A stretch of DNA of 64,000 bases from Adiantum capillus-veneris (Eukaryota; Streptophyta; Polypodiopsida; Polypodiales; Pteridaceae): positions 88,873,180 to 88,937,179 of the forward strand of contig CM043962.1 of assembly GCA_014529385.2 (NCBI GenBank). The letters are read 5' to 3'. Position 1 is the first letter of the stretch. Every line of letters starts with the position of its first letter. The position numbers were made by a program, and so were the translations under genes. Below are positions 21,169 through 32,589 of the stretch, one piece after another. The notes beneath the pieces are model-generated. The model was not told the DNA's origin and did no database searches. It saw only the letters and a list, made by a program, of their open reading frames with translations.

Positions 21169-22338
21169 ATGAAAGGTGTTCCACCTTCCGTGGTGCAACA
21201 CACAATCCCCATGAATAGCATGGCTAAACCAGTTCAGCAACGACCCTACCCAATGAATCCTAAATATGCAAAAATCGTTCAAGAAGAGATTGAAAAGCTT
21301 GTGGAATGCGGATTCATATACCCTATTGAGCACTCAGAATGGGTGTCACCAATAGTGATTGTGCCAAAAAAGAATGGGAAACTCAGAGTGTGCGTGGATC
21401 TCAAGAAGGTCAATGCCGCCACTAGGAGGGACCATTACCCCTTGCCATATTCAGAACACGTGCTTGAAAGAGTTGTAGGGAAGGAAGCTTATAGCTTTTT
21501 AGATGGGTACTCTGGCTACAATCAAATCACAATTGCGCTGGAGGACCAAGCTAAAACAGCCTTTATAACCGAATTTGGAGTGTTCGCATTTCGTGTTATG
21601 GCTTTTGGTTTAACCAATGCCCCTGCTACCTTTCAAAGATTAATAAACACTGCTTTTAAAGAATATTTGAGGGAGTTTTGTGAAGCTTTCTTAGATGACC
21701 TTTGTGTTTATTCCTCTTGGAAAGAACATCTATCATGCTTACGAAAAGTGTTTGAGAAGTGTAGATTGTATCGCATCTCCTTAAACCCTTTCAAATGCCA
21801 ATTTTGGGTTAAACATGGAGTCATTTTAGGGCGTATAGTGTCCAAAAATGGGATTTTCACAGATGAGGGCAAAATTAAAGCCATTGTTGAATTGCCACCA
21901 CCTACAAATTATAAAGGAGTTCAAAGGTTCATGGGCCATGTTGGTTATTACCGACGGTTTATTTTAAACTTTGTCGAGATAGCTCATCCTTTGTACAAGC
22001 TTCTTATTGAGTTCCAATGGACTGCGGAGTGTGACCATGCTTATGAGTCATTGAAAAAGACCTTGACTAGCGCTCCTATTCTACGAGTGCCCGATTGGAA
22101 TGTAATTTTTCATGTGCATATTGATGCATCAAACTTTGCTATTGGGTGTGTTCTAGCTCAACCAGGAGAACATAAACTGGACTACCCCATTAGCTTTGCA
22201 AGTCGTCAGTTGAATGATACCGAAAGAAACTACACCACTATAGAGCGAGAAGGTTTAGGTATGATTTATGCAGTGAAGAACTTTCGCTACTACCTTTTGG
22301 CCAACAAGTTTGAGTTCTATGTTGATCATCAAGCCTAG
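21169..22338 (+). pseudogene. Reverse transcriptase and RNase H of A
   Basis: Open for 389 residues. RT palm motifs are seen in order: PKKNGKLRVCVDLKKVNAAT (residues 66-85), FLDGYSGYNQI (110-120, first catalytic Asp 112), AFGLTNAPATFQ (145-156), FLDDL (174-178, the YxDD box with F-L), then FLGxxV-like GRIVSKNGI. RNase H follows (HVHIDASNFAIGCVLAQ; ERNYTTIEREGLGMIYAVKNF; FYVDHQA) with Asp, Glu and Asp visible. A TAG at 22336-22338 replaces the expected Leu after DHQA. RT copies RNA into DNA and RNase H removes the RNA. The catalytic residues of both are kept, so this block decayed little. B has lost it entirely. Confidence 0.92.
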
Positions 22339-22386
22339 TTGTATCTAGTAAATAAACCTTGTTCCACGGGAAGAATTACATGATGG

Positions 22387-22755
22387 TTGTTAATTCTCCT
22401 TGAGTTTGATTTTACCGTTGTGGTGAGACCTGGTAAAAGACATGTCATGGCTGATCATTTGTCTCGCATACCCAATGGTGAAGCCCCTACTGGAGTCGAT
22501 GATGAATTGCCTGATACTTCTCTATTCCTAGTCGAAACCATACCTGAATGGAGTGAGAAGATTGTGAACTTTCTAGTTAATGGTTTTCCACCCAAAGAGC
22601 TTCGTAAAGACAGAGCTCAAAAACTGTTAAAAGAATGTGAACCTTACTCTCTCATTGCGGAAACTCTCTACAGGCTAGGAAAGGATGATATTCTTAGACA
22701 TTATGCCCGTGAGGATGAGTATTATACATACTGCAAGAAGCCCACATGGGTATAG
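22387..22755 (+). pseudogene. RNase H-integrase linker of A
   Basis: The frame reads LLEFDFTVVVRPGKRHVMADHLSRIPNG, the standard end of the Ty3 RNase H/connection region (N.VADALSR pattern). An acidic loop follows, then YRLGKDDILRHYARED, the approach to the integrase zinc domain. It overlaps the integrase frame at 22746-22755, so a frameshift at about 22745 separates the two. It is normally one continuous polyprotein. Confidence 0.8.
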
Positions 22756-24030
22756 CCGGAGGACATTTCTCAGGGGAACTAACAGCTAGAAAGGTGTTGC
22801 AATCAGGCTATTGGTGGCCAACCTTATTTAAGGATGCATCACTTTTTGCAAAAGGATGTGATGAATGCCAACGTTACAAGATCACACAACGAAAGGATAG
22901 GATGCCCTTACATCCTGTTAAAGTGACTCAACCATTTGAAAAATGGGGTTTGGACTTTGTAGGCCCAATTAGTCCAGCAGCTCGTAGCACTCAATCTCGA
23001 TATATTATCGTTGCCACTGACTATGTGACAAAGTGGGCGGAAACTAGGGCGACACGTAAGGCCGATGCGAGGTCAACTGCCAAGTTTCTCTTTGAGAACA
23101 TTATTACAAGATTTGGTTGTCCCTTTGAGATTGTGAGTGACAATGGGACTCATTTTATAAATGGAGTAATAAAAGAACTCCCTACCAACTTTATGATAGC
23201 TCACCATAAATCCACACCTTATTATCCACAAGCAAATGGCCAAGCTGAGAGCACCAATAAGACCTTAATCTCTATCTTAACCAAAACGGTGGAAGCTCAT
23301 CGCACAGATTGGGATTTAAAGCTTACATCAGCTCTATGGGCTTATCGTACTGCGTATAAAGTTGCCATTAATTGCACACCATTCAAGATGGTGTATGGCC
23401 AAGAAGCGGTTATGCCATGGGAGTTTGTCGTTCCTAGTTTTCGAGTAGCTTCTCAAGAAGGTTGGGATGGTAACCCCTTAGTTGAGCGATTATATATCCT
23501 TGAAAGGCTAGATGAAGAGAGGCAATTAGATGTGCAAAATGCACTTGTGGAGAAAGATAGGAGGAAGAAATGGTTTAACCGTCATCTAAAGAACAAAGAT
23601 ATCAATGTTGGTGATAAAGTCCTTATGTATGGAGTGCGTAACGAAAAGAAAAAGTTGAAATATGCGGGAAAAGGACCATATAGAGTATGTGAGATCACCC
23701 CACAAGGAACCATTCGTATGGAGACTCTTGATGGAGTTGAAACCATTGGATTCCTCAATGGGAGAAAATTTAAAAGATACTATGATCCTTTAAGCCAAGA
23801 GGAGTTGCGTGCCATCCATACAAAAAAGGCAGCCAAGGCACAAATAGAATTGAAGAAGATACAAGCTCAAGCTGAGGCTAAGGAGCGACAACAACGTATA
23901 AGACGAAAACGAGAGGCTAACCTTGGAGTCACACATGCATTCCACGTTGAAATCGACGAGGATTGGTTGGAATCTGACACACCTCTACGATACCCTATTG
24001 AGCTAAACAACACCTATGGAAAAGTGCTAT
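22746..24030 (+). pseudogene. Integrase of A, intact DDE triad
   Basis: The zinc-binding part (GGHFSG...GCDECQRY) leads to the core. WGLDFVGP (Asp 70), IVSDNGTHF (Asp 132) and ANGQAEST (Glu 168) give DDX35E. The C-terminal region has KNKDINVGDKVLM, KYAGKGPYRV (the GPF/Y signature) and a long lysine/glutamine-rich helix (KKAAKAQIELKKIQAQAEAKERQQ, written here in pieces: KKAAKAQIEL, then AQAEAKERQQ). No chromodomain follows, as expected for Tat/Athila. The enzyme inserts the cDNA. The frame is open for over 420 residues until a shift near 24030 into the second protease-like domain. Confidence 0.92.
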
Positions 24031-24373
24031 ATACGCCTTATTGGACACGGGTGCTAAATATAATCTGCTATCATATGGGGTGTGGTGTCAGTTAGGGAAG
24101 CCACCTCTATGTGAGAGTATTATCCAAGTCAAGGGTGTCAACAAGAAAAAAACTGTAGTTTTTGGAATCTGGCACATTTCTGTCAGTTATGACAATGGGG
24201 TTGTAGCTCAAGACTTTTTGGTCATGCCTGTTAGAACTATGGAGGGTAATATAAACCTAGGACGCACGTGGATGATAGCCACCAAATGCACTATTGATTG
24301 GGAGACAGGGGGTGTCACAACACAGAAACCAACTCTTAGGCCTGCCACGCAAGCCATAGTCCCTGCCTCTTAA
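24026..24373 (+). pseudogene. Second retropepsin-like domain, downstream of integrase
   Basis: In the frame starting at about 24026 the product reads YALLDTGAKYNLLSYGVW (Asp at 24044), a textbook retropepsin DTGA loop. Further on come FLVMPVRTMEG and NINLGRTWMIATKCTIDW, which matches the second signature (hydrophobic-hydrophobic-G-R) and the closing DW seen in the first protease at 19.9 kb. So one element carries two retropepsin-like units: DGG before RT and DTG after integrase. I know of no standard plant gypsy layout with this. It could be a captured cellular or retroviral protease or a relic of rearrangement. In B this interval is deleted. Confidence 0.72.
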
Positions 24374-24392
24374 GGAAATAAAACCCAAAACA

Positions 24393-25315
24393 TTGCATGT
24401 CCAAGAGGTTGAACCATATGTCCCCATAGCCGAAGTCTCTAGAGCTTCAACTGATGTAGCTGAAATAAAGCTTGAGACACACAAGACCCATCCCAATATA
24501 ACAAAGAAATCATACAAGTGGGTCCCTAAAGCTTCTTTAGCAACCATAGCCAATGCTAAAAGACAGGAGCCTGGTAAGAGACGTCTCATTCGCCCCAAGA
24601 AATGTAAAGAAATGTTGCGTTGGATTCCTAAAAAACTATTGGAAGCCCAAGGCTACTATGAAGGAAATGATCAAATCTAGGTGCAAAAACATAAATTGTG
24701 CTCTTACTTGTCACCGGACCCATGTGAGCTCAATCCTGTGGCTCCAAAACAAATTGAAGATCGTGGAAAGGAAAAAATCACGGAATGCGACACACCCGCT
24801 CCAGAGCTAGTTTGGGTACCAAAGAAAGAACGATTTGTTCCACCTAGCTCAGGAACATGGAAAGCAAATGAAGCTTCTTGCTCTTCATGTAGTTCCTATA
24901 CGAAAATAGAAGCTTCGACACAACCTCCACCTACCATTGTACATATCCATACAAGCAAGAAAGAGTTTACACCTCCCGTTGTAAGTTCACCACCTACAAC
25001 GATGTTGCAAATAAAATCATGGGAAAGTACCTTACCACCCTTGCAACTAGATGAAATGCATAGATCGGTTGAAAACTATTGGTTAAAGCCTTCACCTATA
25101 ACAACTTGGAACAACCGGTTTCAAAGGATGACGACATCATTTTAAACGGTATGATCTACCCAAGGAAGGGGGGAGTGTTTGTTGACATCCATCATTCACT
25201 TGCTTCCCTCTCAACCTTTTTTCCTGACCTCTTAATCTCCAATCTTAGGGAATGTATATATAAAGCCTTATACTCACAAAAACAAGATAAAAAAGTAAAA
25301 GAGCAAGAGCCATAA
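24393..25315 (+). pseudogene. Post-integrase ORF of A with repeated W-V/I-P-K motifs
   Basis: Open pieces (24393-24680, 24681-25145, 25079-25315) run on from the second protease-like domain. They contain KWVPKASL, RWIPKKLL and VWVPKKER, three copies of a W-V/I-P-K motif, within basic and proline-rich sequence. B keeps a version of the same region (29321-30200, minus strand), including KWVPKSSL. The position matches the env-like or extra ORF of Athila elements. No signal peptide or convincing membrane span is visible, so I do not call it env. Function unknown. Confidence 0.6.
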
Positions 25316-25365
25316 CACAAAATCATAAAAACACATTATGCACAAGAACACGACCCTTGTAATAT

Positions 25366-25783
25366 TTGCACTCTAACCATCATCTATTTGCGTGTATAGA
25401 TATGGCTAGTACGCTAGAGTCATCCACTCCTGCCTTGGGTGAGAGGTACCCTCGTTACTTTTCACAAATGTTTCACATGGTCTTTCCGGTGCTTGCATGT
25501 GAATGGGATTTGGTAAGTACGCTAGCATGTGAGAGGAATATTGAGGAGTTAAGAGTGGCTGACACATCTCTTGACCACGACTGATCCATACTTAGTAGAG
25601 AGCGTTTCTCCCATTGCACAAGCCTATCCTTTTGACCAAGATGACTATAGGCGTTTAGTGACCTTCTTAGTAAACATGGGTACCTATGATGAAGAAGAAG
25701 ATTTACATGACTACACGGATGGCACATATGGTCTCATGGATGATGACTTTGTTTATCTCGACGCGACGAGGATAGGGGTTTAG
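25366..25783 (+). pseudogene. Small acidic ORF(s) of A, unknown
   Basis: A frame from MASTLESSTPALGERYPRYF (about 25402) runs to 25584. An overlapping frame (25571-25783) continues with YPFDQDDYRRLVTFLVNMGTY and a strongly acidic end (DEEEDLHDYTDGTYGLMDDDF). One frameshift in the overlap probably split a single ~125-residue product. I see no known domain. It lies last before the untranslated tail. Confidence 0.4.
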
Positions 25784-27204
25784 CCTTAGGGTTTCCCCCC
25801 AATCTCTACAATATCCTATTCCCTTGACTCTCTAGGGGGAGTACAAATAATTAGGTTAGGATTCCTTATGTTTTTTTTTTTGTTGTGCTCAATAAGTGTT
25901 GGTACCTTTTCCCACTGATGTGCCTCCTAGAGGTATTCTTTGTGTTTCTTAGTGTGTATAGGAATGTGTTGCTATTGTTAGGATTTGGACCTTCATGGGA
26001 TCTTTCTCTCATTCACACTTCAAATTAAGCGCGACCATCGACACAAACAGATGTTTCTTGTCCATTAGCATTGCCCCTTATCTTTTTGCATCCATGTTTG
26101 TATGCTTTAATTGTAATTGGTAGCATAATATTCAGTGCATTTGCTTAGTATCAAACATTAAATTCAATGTAATTTTTTGTCATAATCACTTGTCTAGGTT
26201 TAAAAATCAAGCAGTCCGACTAAGCCAGTTTGACCAAGCTAGGTGTTAGAGATCTTCTCTTAATACCATGGGGAATGCCTTCCTAATAATCAATGGTTAC
26301 TTAGGTTCTTAATCCGATTTAAGCAGCATTATGTGAAATGTACTAGGGCTTTCTAGTGGGCTTGACCCTATTGACCTTTAGCTTAAGTATTATAAAGGGA
26401 GTTTACTTGTGTGATGAGCCTGGGGAGGTGTATCAGTGTTATATGACCCCCCAAAGTTACAAAATTAAAATGCTGAAAATTAACAAACAAAAAATCAAAG
26501 TGCCACAATGTAAAATCTTAAGCTGAAAGAGAAATCTCAGTTTGATTGGGTACTTCACTCACATGCATCGCCTATGGTACTAGAGCCCTAGAGGTTCCCA
26601 GTGTGGGCGCTTTTCCTTGAAAAGCAAAAAACCCAAGGCATACAAAATAAGCACACACATCAAAAGTAAATCAATGTGAAAAAATTTTTGGGGGTCAAAG
26701 AAAAGGTAATTAGTCAGGCGATGATTTCATGAGAAATTTGTTTTATTGTAGCTTAACTACAAGGTCTTCTAGGTATAGCCTCTAGTCAGCCCTCGAACAT
26801 GATATACTTGGCTCTCGCGATTAAACAACTTAATTGACCATAGAAAATTAAGAAGCTTACCCATGGTATTAATAGTCGATCTCTAGTGCCTTTCGATCGT
26901 TAAATTAGCGACCCCAAGCTTGTTTAATTTTTACCTTTACATTTGATTATGCATTTGATTATATTGCAATTTAATGTTTATTACTGACAAATTGTTTAAA
27001 ATTCTGTTACCAATCAATTTGTCTGCCTAAAACTGCATATGATTTTTAATCACTTATGAGCATGCAATTACTGTGCCAATGTTGTTGGATTTTGCAGTGA
27101 ATGAAGAAGGCTAAGGACATTCATCTCAAATGCTCTTCCACCTCGACAAACGAGCTTCAACTCAATAGCTTCCGAGGACGGAATCTACATCAGGAAGGGG
27201 GGCA
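25784..27204 (+). other. 3' untranslated region and polypurine tract of A
   Basis: No gene. The segment has a close inverted counterpart in B (27833-29300, minus strand). It ends in AGGAAGGGGGGCA at 27192-27204, the polypurine tract before the 3' LTR. Confidence 0.75.
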
Positions 27205-27800
27205 TGTTAACCCTCACGGCTCACGAACACCCTATCACCTACGGCGGACATTGTATTATTTATTTGGTAGAGTCAGGTACCGGGCTTGTCGGTCCAATAG
27301 GAAAAGGGTAAGAGTGATCGCCGATGAGAGGCGCACTCTAACTGGAACATTCAAGGGATTAGTTGGCTAAGAATGGGCGCCCAAGTGTGAATGGGACGAG
27401 CTCATATTAAAGCCAACTAAACCTAAAATTCACTCATTCTCTCATTTGTGCAATAGAAGAGTGCTCTTGCTCCATCTCCATCTTCTTCTTCTTCAGCTCC
27501 TTGTGTCTGTGTGTATGCGTAAGAGAGAGAGGGAGAGAGAGAGAGAGAGAGTGTGTGTGTGCGATCGAGCATTGCGACGGCGGCACAATGGCGGCGAGGC
27601 GGTCAAGTGCGGCGTAGCGACATCTCCTTCTTCTTCGCGGCGAGGAATCCTCCATGAAGCAAGCGTAGAGCGGTGAGTGACACACCATCGCCTTCTTTGA
27701 GCTTACTAGTTTAGGCTTGTTGTGTGCTTGGAGCCATTTGTGGCTCGCACACGGTGTATCGGCAAGTTCCTTGCATTGACATGTGCGACATACGTGCACA
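27205..27800 (+). repeat. 3' LTR of element A
   Basis: 596 bp. It starts TGTTAACCCTCACGG after the polypurine tract and ends ACGTGCACA before GATAG. It pairs with 14196-14784 with many substitutions. Confidence 0.93.
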
Positions 27801-27832
27801 GATAGGGTGTCCGTGAGCCGTGAGGGTTAACA
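27801..27832 (-). repeat. Terminal piece of B's 3' LTR
   Basis: GATAG (target duplication) is followed by the first 27 bases of B's LTR on the minus strand (read outward: TGTTAACCCTCACGGCTCAC). It completes the fragment at 13629-14195 and touches B's polypurine tract at 27833. Confidence 0.92.
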
Positions 27833-29320
27833 TTCCCCCCTTCCTCATGTAGATTCCGTCCTCGGAAGCTATTGAGTTGACGCTCGTTCGTCGAGGTGGA
27901 AGAGCATTTGAGATGAATGTCCTTAGCCTTGTTCAGTCACTACAAAATCAAACAACATTGGCACAGTAATTGCATTCTCATATACAATTAAAAAGCATAT
28001 GCAGTTGTAGTCAGACAAATTGATCGGTAACAGAATTTTAAACCATTTATGAGCAATAAACATTAAATTGTAATATAATCAAACGCATAAACAGTTGTAA
28101 AGGTAAAGCACTAAACAAGTTTGGAGTTGCTAATTTAACGGTTGAAAGACACTAAAGATCGACTATTAATACCATGGGTAAGCTTCTTAATTTTCTCTAA
28201 TCAATTAAGTTGTTTAATCATGAGAGCCAAGCATTTCATGTGCGAGGGCTGACTAGAGGCTATACCTAGCAGACCTTGTAGCTAAGCTACGATAAAAGGA
28301 ATTGCTCATGAAATCATTGCCTGACTTATTTCCTTTTCTTTGACCCCCCAAAGTCTTTTCACAGTGATTCAATTTTGATGTGCGTGCTTATTTTATATGC
28401 CTTGGGGTTTTGTCCTTTTCAAGGAAAAGTGTCCACACTGGGAACCTCTAGGGCTCTAGTACCATAGGCGATACATGTGAGTGGAGTACCAAATCAATCT
28501 GAGATTTCTCTTCCAGCTTAAGATTTTACATTGTGGCACTTTGATTTTTTTGTTTGTTCGTTTTCAACATTTTAATTTTGTAACTTTGGGGGGTCATATA
28601 ACACTATTCCGCTCCCCAGGCTCATCACACTAGTAAACTCCCTTTATAATACTTAAGCTAAAGGTCAATAGGGAGTAAGCCCACTAGAAAGCCCTAGTAC
28701 ATTGCACACAATGCTGCCTAAATCGGATTAAGAACCTAAGTAACCATTGATTATTGGGAAGGCATTCCCCATGGAATTAAGAGAAGACCTGTAACTCCTA
28801 GCTTGTTCAAACTAGCTTAGTCGGATTGCTTGATTTTTAAACCTAGACAAGTGATTATGACAAAAAATTACATTGAATTTAATGTTTGGTACTAAGCAAA
28901 TGCGTTGAATATTATGCTACCAATCACAATTAAAGCAGACAAACATAGATGCAAAAAAGATAAGGGACAATGCTAATGGACAAAAAACACCTGTTTGTGT
29001 TGATGATCACGCTTGATTTGAGAAGTGGACGAGAGAAAGATTCCATGAAGATCCAAATCCTAACAACAGTAGCACGCTCCTGTACACACTAGGAAACACA
29101 AATAATACCTCTAGGAGGCACATTAGTGGGAAGAAAGAACTTTGCTAATCACTAAACTCTAAAACAGAAACACTCCTATCATACTAATCCTCCCTACCCT
29201 CCATCACTCAAGTGATGAGGATCAAAGGTGTTTGATGACAAAGGTTCCTGTTTCAGTGTACCAAATGTGAATGTGTAGGTCTGGGTCAATGTTTTGACTT
29301 TTATTGTGCATACTCGTTCG
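27833..29320 (-). other. Polypurine tract and 3' untranslated region of B
   Basis: The minus strand reads GAGGAAGGGGGGAA into the LTR. The rest matches A's 25784-27204 in reverse (for example blocks around the CCTCTAGGGCTCTAG stretch near 28445 and the TCATATAACACT stretch near 28590). No coding frame. Confidence 0.75.
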
Positions 29321-30299
29321 CTAATTGCTCTTGCTCTTTACTTTTTTTCTTTTTCGTGAGTATAAGGATTTATATATACATTCCCTAAGATTGGCGATTG
29401 AGAGGTCAGGGAAAGAAGGGTAAGAGGGAAATAATTCAATAGGCTGACGTGAATGAAGACTTCCCCCCTTCCTTAGGTAGGTCATACTGTTTGAAATGTG
29501 CTCATCACCTTTTGAAACCAATTGTTCCAGATGGTAATAGGTGAGGATTTTTGCTAGTAGTTTTCTATTACCTGAGGTGCCTCATCGAGTTGCAAGGGTG
29601 GTAAGGTACTCTCCCAGGATCAAACTTGAAGTTGTTCATCAATTGATTCTTGAACACTGGGAGGTGTGGATTCCTTTCTAGCTTTATGGAGGTCCACTAT
29701 TGTAGGTGGAGGCTGTGGAAAAGCTTTTACCTCTATGGATGCATTACATGATGAGCTAGAAGCTTCATGGGACTCCCCCCTTCCTGAGCTAGGTGGAACA
29801 AATTGTTCTTTCTTCGGTACCCAAACTAGCTCTGGAGCGGGTGTGTAGCATTCTGTGGTTTTTTTCTTTCCATGATCGTTAATTCATTTTGGAGCTACAG
29901 GATTGGGTGCACATGGGTCAGGTGACAGGTAAGAACACAATCTATGTTTTGACACCCAGATTTGATCATTTCCTTGATAGTAGCCTTGGGCTTCCAATAG
30001 TCGTTTAGGAATCCACCGCCATGTTTCCTTACATTTTTTGGGGCGAGTGGGACGTTTCTTACAAGGCTTCTATTTTTAGCACTAGCTACGGTCGCTAAAG
30101 AAGATTTAGGGACCCACTTGTATGTTTTCTTTGTTATATTAGGATGAGTCCTCTCAGAAGCTATTTGCATTGCTTCTAGCATATTTAAGGGTACGTGCAT
30201 TTCATCCCCCTTAGGTGTTACCCAGGTTGTCCCCCTGTTTTCCCAAGTGTCTATGGTTGCTACTAGGTGGACCCAATCCACATTGTCTGACTCAGTCAT
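29321..30299 (-). pseudogene. Fused tail ORF of B, marking loss of RT-RH-integrase
   Basis: On the minus strand the frame at 30299 reads MTESDNVDWVHLVATIDTW and LNMLEAMQIAS, equivalent to A's protease-RT linker (20.17-20.33 kb). It then jumps directly to RTHPNITKKTYKWVPKSSL, equivalent to A's post-integrase ORF (24.48 kb). About 4.1 kb of pol present in A is thus absent. The tail continues as decayed sequence to the RECIYKSLYS block at about 29375. This cannot encode replication enzymes. Confidence 0.8.
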
Positions 30300-30329
30300 C
30301 CCAGGTAGTACATCCTTTAGGAAACAGGT

Positions 30330-31033
30330 TTATAATTGATCATAGATCTGACACCATAGTTCACTCGACCCCATTGTAATATTGTTACACGTGTAAAGCG
30401 GACACTGATGTTGGGGAAGATTCTCCTTCCTCATGAAAGGACGTCTTAAGATCATCTCAGATGCCATAGCGTGCTTGGAGAAATCCATAACAATGAAGGT
30501 AAATCTTGTTTTATGTCCAAAGACCTTGATCTTGAGGTCTTCTATCATCCCAATAGGTTTAACAATAGACCCATTGGACATCTTCACTACTATGGTTGCG
30601 GTTGCAAGGTGAGGTCTTCCCATAGTTTCCCAGCAATTTTTAGTCACAATGCTAACCCCAGCGCCACCATCAAGGATACCCTTCATAGTTAATCCCTTAG
30701 TAGTGATTGGTATGGTTACATTGGATTCATTACCCTTAAAGTATTGTTCCAACTTGTTAACATGTATTTCTACCACAAGGTTCTCATCTAGGTTGGGTTG
30801 TGGATCTAAGTGTTCCTCCTCTATTGGCATCTCCCCAGCTCCATCCATGTGTGCAAATTGTGGTAGCCCAAACTTTAGTTCTCCATTGAGGAAGGCTCGC
30901 AGAGCTGAGACTACCTCAGGGTCTTTATATAGTTTGGACATGATGGTAGTTCTAACTTCTGAAGACATGAAATCCATCAATTTGGCAATGTTTAACGGCA
31001 GCTTTTGGATTTCAATCCCTTGACATGGGGAAG
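30330..31033 (-). pseudogene. Protease of B, DGG active site
   Basis: The minus-strand product starts beside the D insertion (QKLPLNIAKLMDFMSSEVRTT) and continues through LKFGLPQFAHMDGAGEMPIEEE. It contains KGILDGGAGVSIVTKNCWE and ASEMILRRPFMRK. The DGG loop is as in A, whereas the second signature has Arg where A has Gly (ILR for ILG), which should disable the flap/core. The gag-protease frame that A has lost is open here. Confidence 0.8.
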
Positions 31034-31037
31034 ATGG
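31034..31037. repeat. Target-site duplication ATGG of element D, left copy
   Basis: ATGG precedes the LTR TG at 31038 and recurs at 38104-38107 after the other LTR. In A the uninterrupted site reads ATGGGATCTCC on the opposite strand, and B's two flanks restore this exactly with one ATGG. Four bases is one fewer than usual. Confidence 0.8.
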
Positions 31038-32587
31038 TGATGGGGGCTTTTCACAAGCCAAGCTCCCATACCCCTCTTCTTTCGCCCCCACCCCATGAAA
31101 ACCCCCTCTTAGGGAGGGAGTGATAAAAGGCATTGGAAAAAGTAAGAAAAAAATAAAGTATGATTATGTAAATATATGAGAAAGGTAAAATAGGCCACCT
31201 CATGCCTGCGGGGCAGCCTATCCCCACCTTGCCTCCTTTTTCTTCACTGTTGCTCCGCCGTGTGTCCCTTTTCCTCTCCTCCACTCAAAAGGTCAACCCC
31301 CTCTCTCTTTCCCTTGTCCTTTCTCCCTTCTCTTTCCCCTCAAGCTACCCCACCCCTCACCAATAATGCATTATAACTCACCCATAATACACCCTAACTC
31401 ACATGCAACTTATGCTATCTTCCAAAACAGTATACCCCACCCCCCTTTTCTCTCTCCTACACTCTCCCATGATCCAAATACCCCCCTCTCTCTCTAAAAT
31501 TCGAAATCTCTCTTGTCTTGTAGCCAGATGGCCTCCCCCACACTCACACACACTCAGTTTCGCTGAAAAAGGTGCCCACAGACCCATCCCCACCCAGTGG
31601 TTACCTGATTTTCTTGTGTTCACACACATCTGCACACAGATTCACCTCTTAACACACTCCCCTCTCTCCCCTCTTGTAATTACTTTATTCTCCATGTCAC
31701 CTCTCACTTTTTTTCATCAATCCATCTCTCTCTCTTAGTCTCTCTCTCATGAGACTGCTGTTCTGGCACATATACACACAGCCAGACAAGTGGGGCCCAC
31801 AGTCACATGGCCTATGTAGATAATGATTTCTTCATTTCTAAATTCTAGAATTCCTCCCCCCTCCTCCCCTATATAAAGAGGGGTCACCATCACACTAGAT
31901 ACACACAACATCACCAAAGAACACACTATGCACTGTGTGTGCCTAGTGCACACACACACACACACACACACACACCATCACCATCACCGCAATCACCATG
32001 CTTGTCTTGAGCATGACCTCTACACCCTTGGCTATGGAAGATGAAGGGCAACTAAATGAAGGATGATGACCATAATCCTCGTGCGAGTCTTCGCCATCAA
32101 CATCCCACCTATCCGCCATGTGCTCTACCACTCTCTCCCTTCTCATTCCCCTACCCTATGCTCCCCATTTCATCGCTTTATTCTCTAAATAAAGCTTGAG
32201 GTTTTGTGAGTATGTTTTCTTGCAATGTTTTGCCCATGTGAGGTGTGCGGAATCGCCACCTAGTCTTGTGTTTTGGAGTGAGCTTGTGTATGTGTGAAGG
32301 GTGTGCGGATTCGCCATCCTTTTGTGGTGCCTAAGCACTAAGCCGCTATACCCCCTCCCTCACTCTCTCTCTCTCTCTCTCACTTGATCTCATTCCCTTT
32401 CCTCTTCATCATTACTCCCAAGCATCCATCTCTCTTGGATGAAAACTTTTTTATGGTGGTGTGTTGTTTGCGTCCTAGCCGCTGAAGCTAGGTGGTGCCC
32501 CCTGTTTGCTTTACCATGACAGGCTCGAGGCGCGCCATTCGGTCCCCGGTGTTTTAGAGGCCGTCGGGGTTCGCTTTGCTCCCGTCA
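31038..32587 (+). repeat. 5' LTR of element D, 1550 bp
   Basis: Starts TGATGGGGGC and ends GCTCCCGTCA. A CTATATAAAGAGGGG TATA box is at about 31869, a CA run at 31949-31975, and an AATAAA signal at about 32186. The region from the TATA box onward is the likely transcript start. Confidence 0.92.
31869..31883 (+). promoter_or_regulatory. TATA box in the D LTR
   Basis: CTATATAAAGAGGGG in pyrimidine-rich DNA, with CATCACAC and ACACAACATCACC shortly downstream as possible start sites. The same box is at about 37377 in the 3' LTR. Confidence 0.65.
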
Positions 32588-32589
32588 TT

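Larger units (their letters stand above)
14196..27800 (+). mobile_element. Tat/Athila-like Ty3/gypsy element A, 13.6 kb, nested in B's 3' LTR
   Basis: Flanking LTRs (14196-14784 and 27205-27800) start TGTTAACCCTCACGG and end GTGCACA or GCGCACA. A tRNA-Asp-type primer site and a polypurine tract lie just inside them. The internal order is leader repeats, gag with zinc knuckles, protease, RT-RNase H, integrase, a second retropepsin-like domain and two further open regions, then a long untranslated tail. The LTRs differ at many sites (for example GGCGGTCC/GTCGGTCC, TTTGTTGG/ATTAGTTGG), so this is not a fresh insertion. All genes carry stops or frameshifts. B belongs to the same family. Confidence 0.93.

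Noticed and set aside
27101-27370. 89-codon plus-strand ORF spanning A's polypurine tract and 3' LTR
   Set aside because: It crosses the LTR boundary and has no counterpart in the 5' LTR context; a chance frame.
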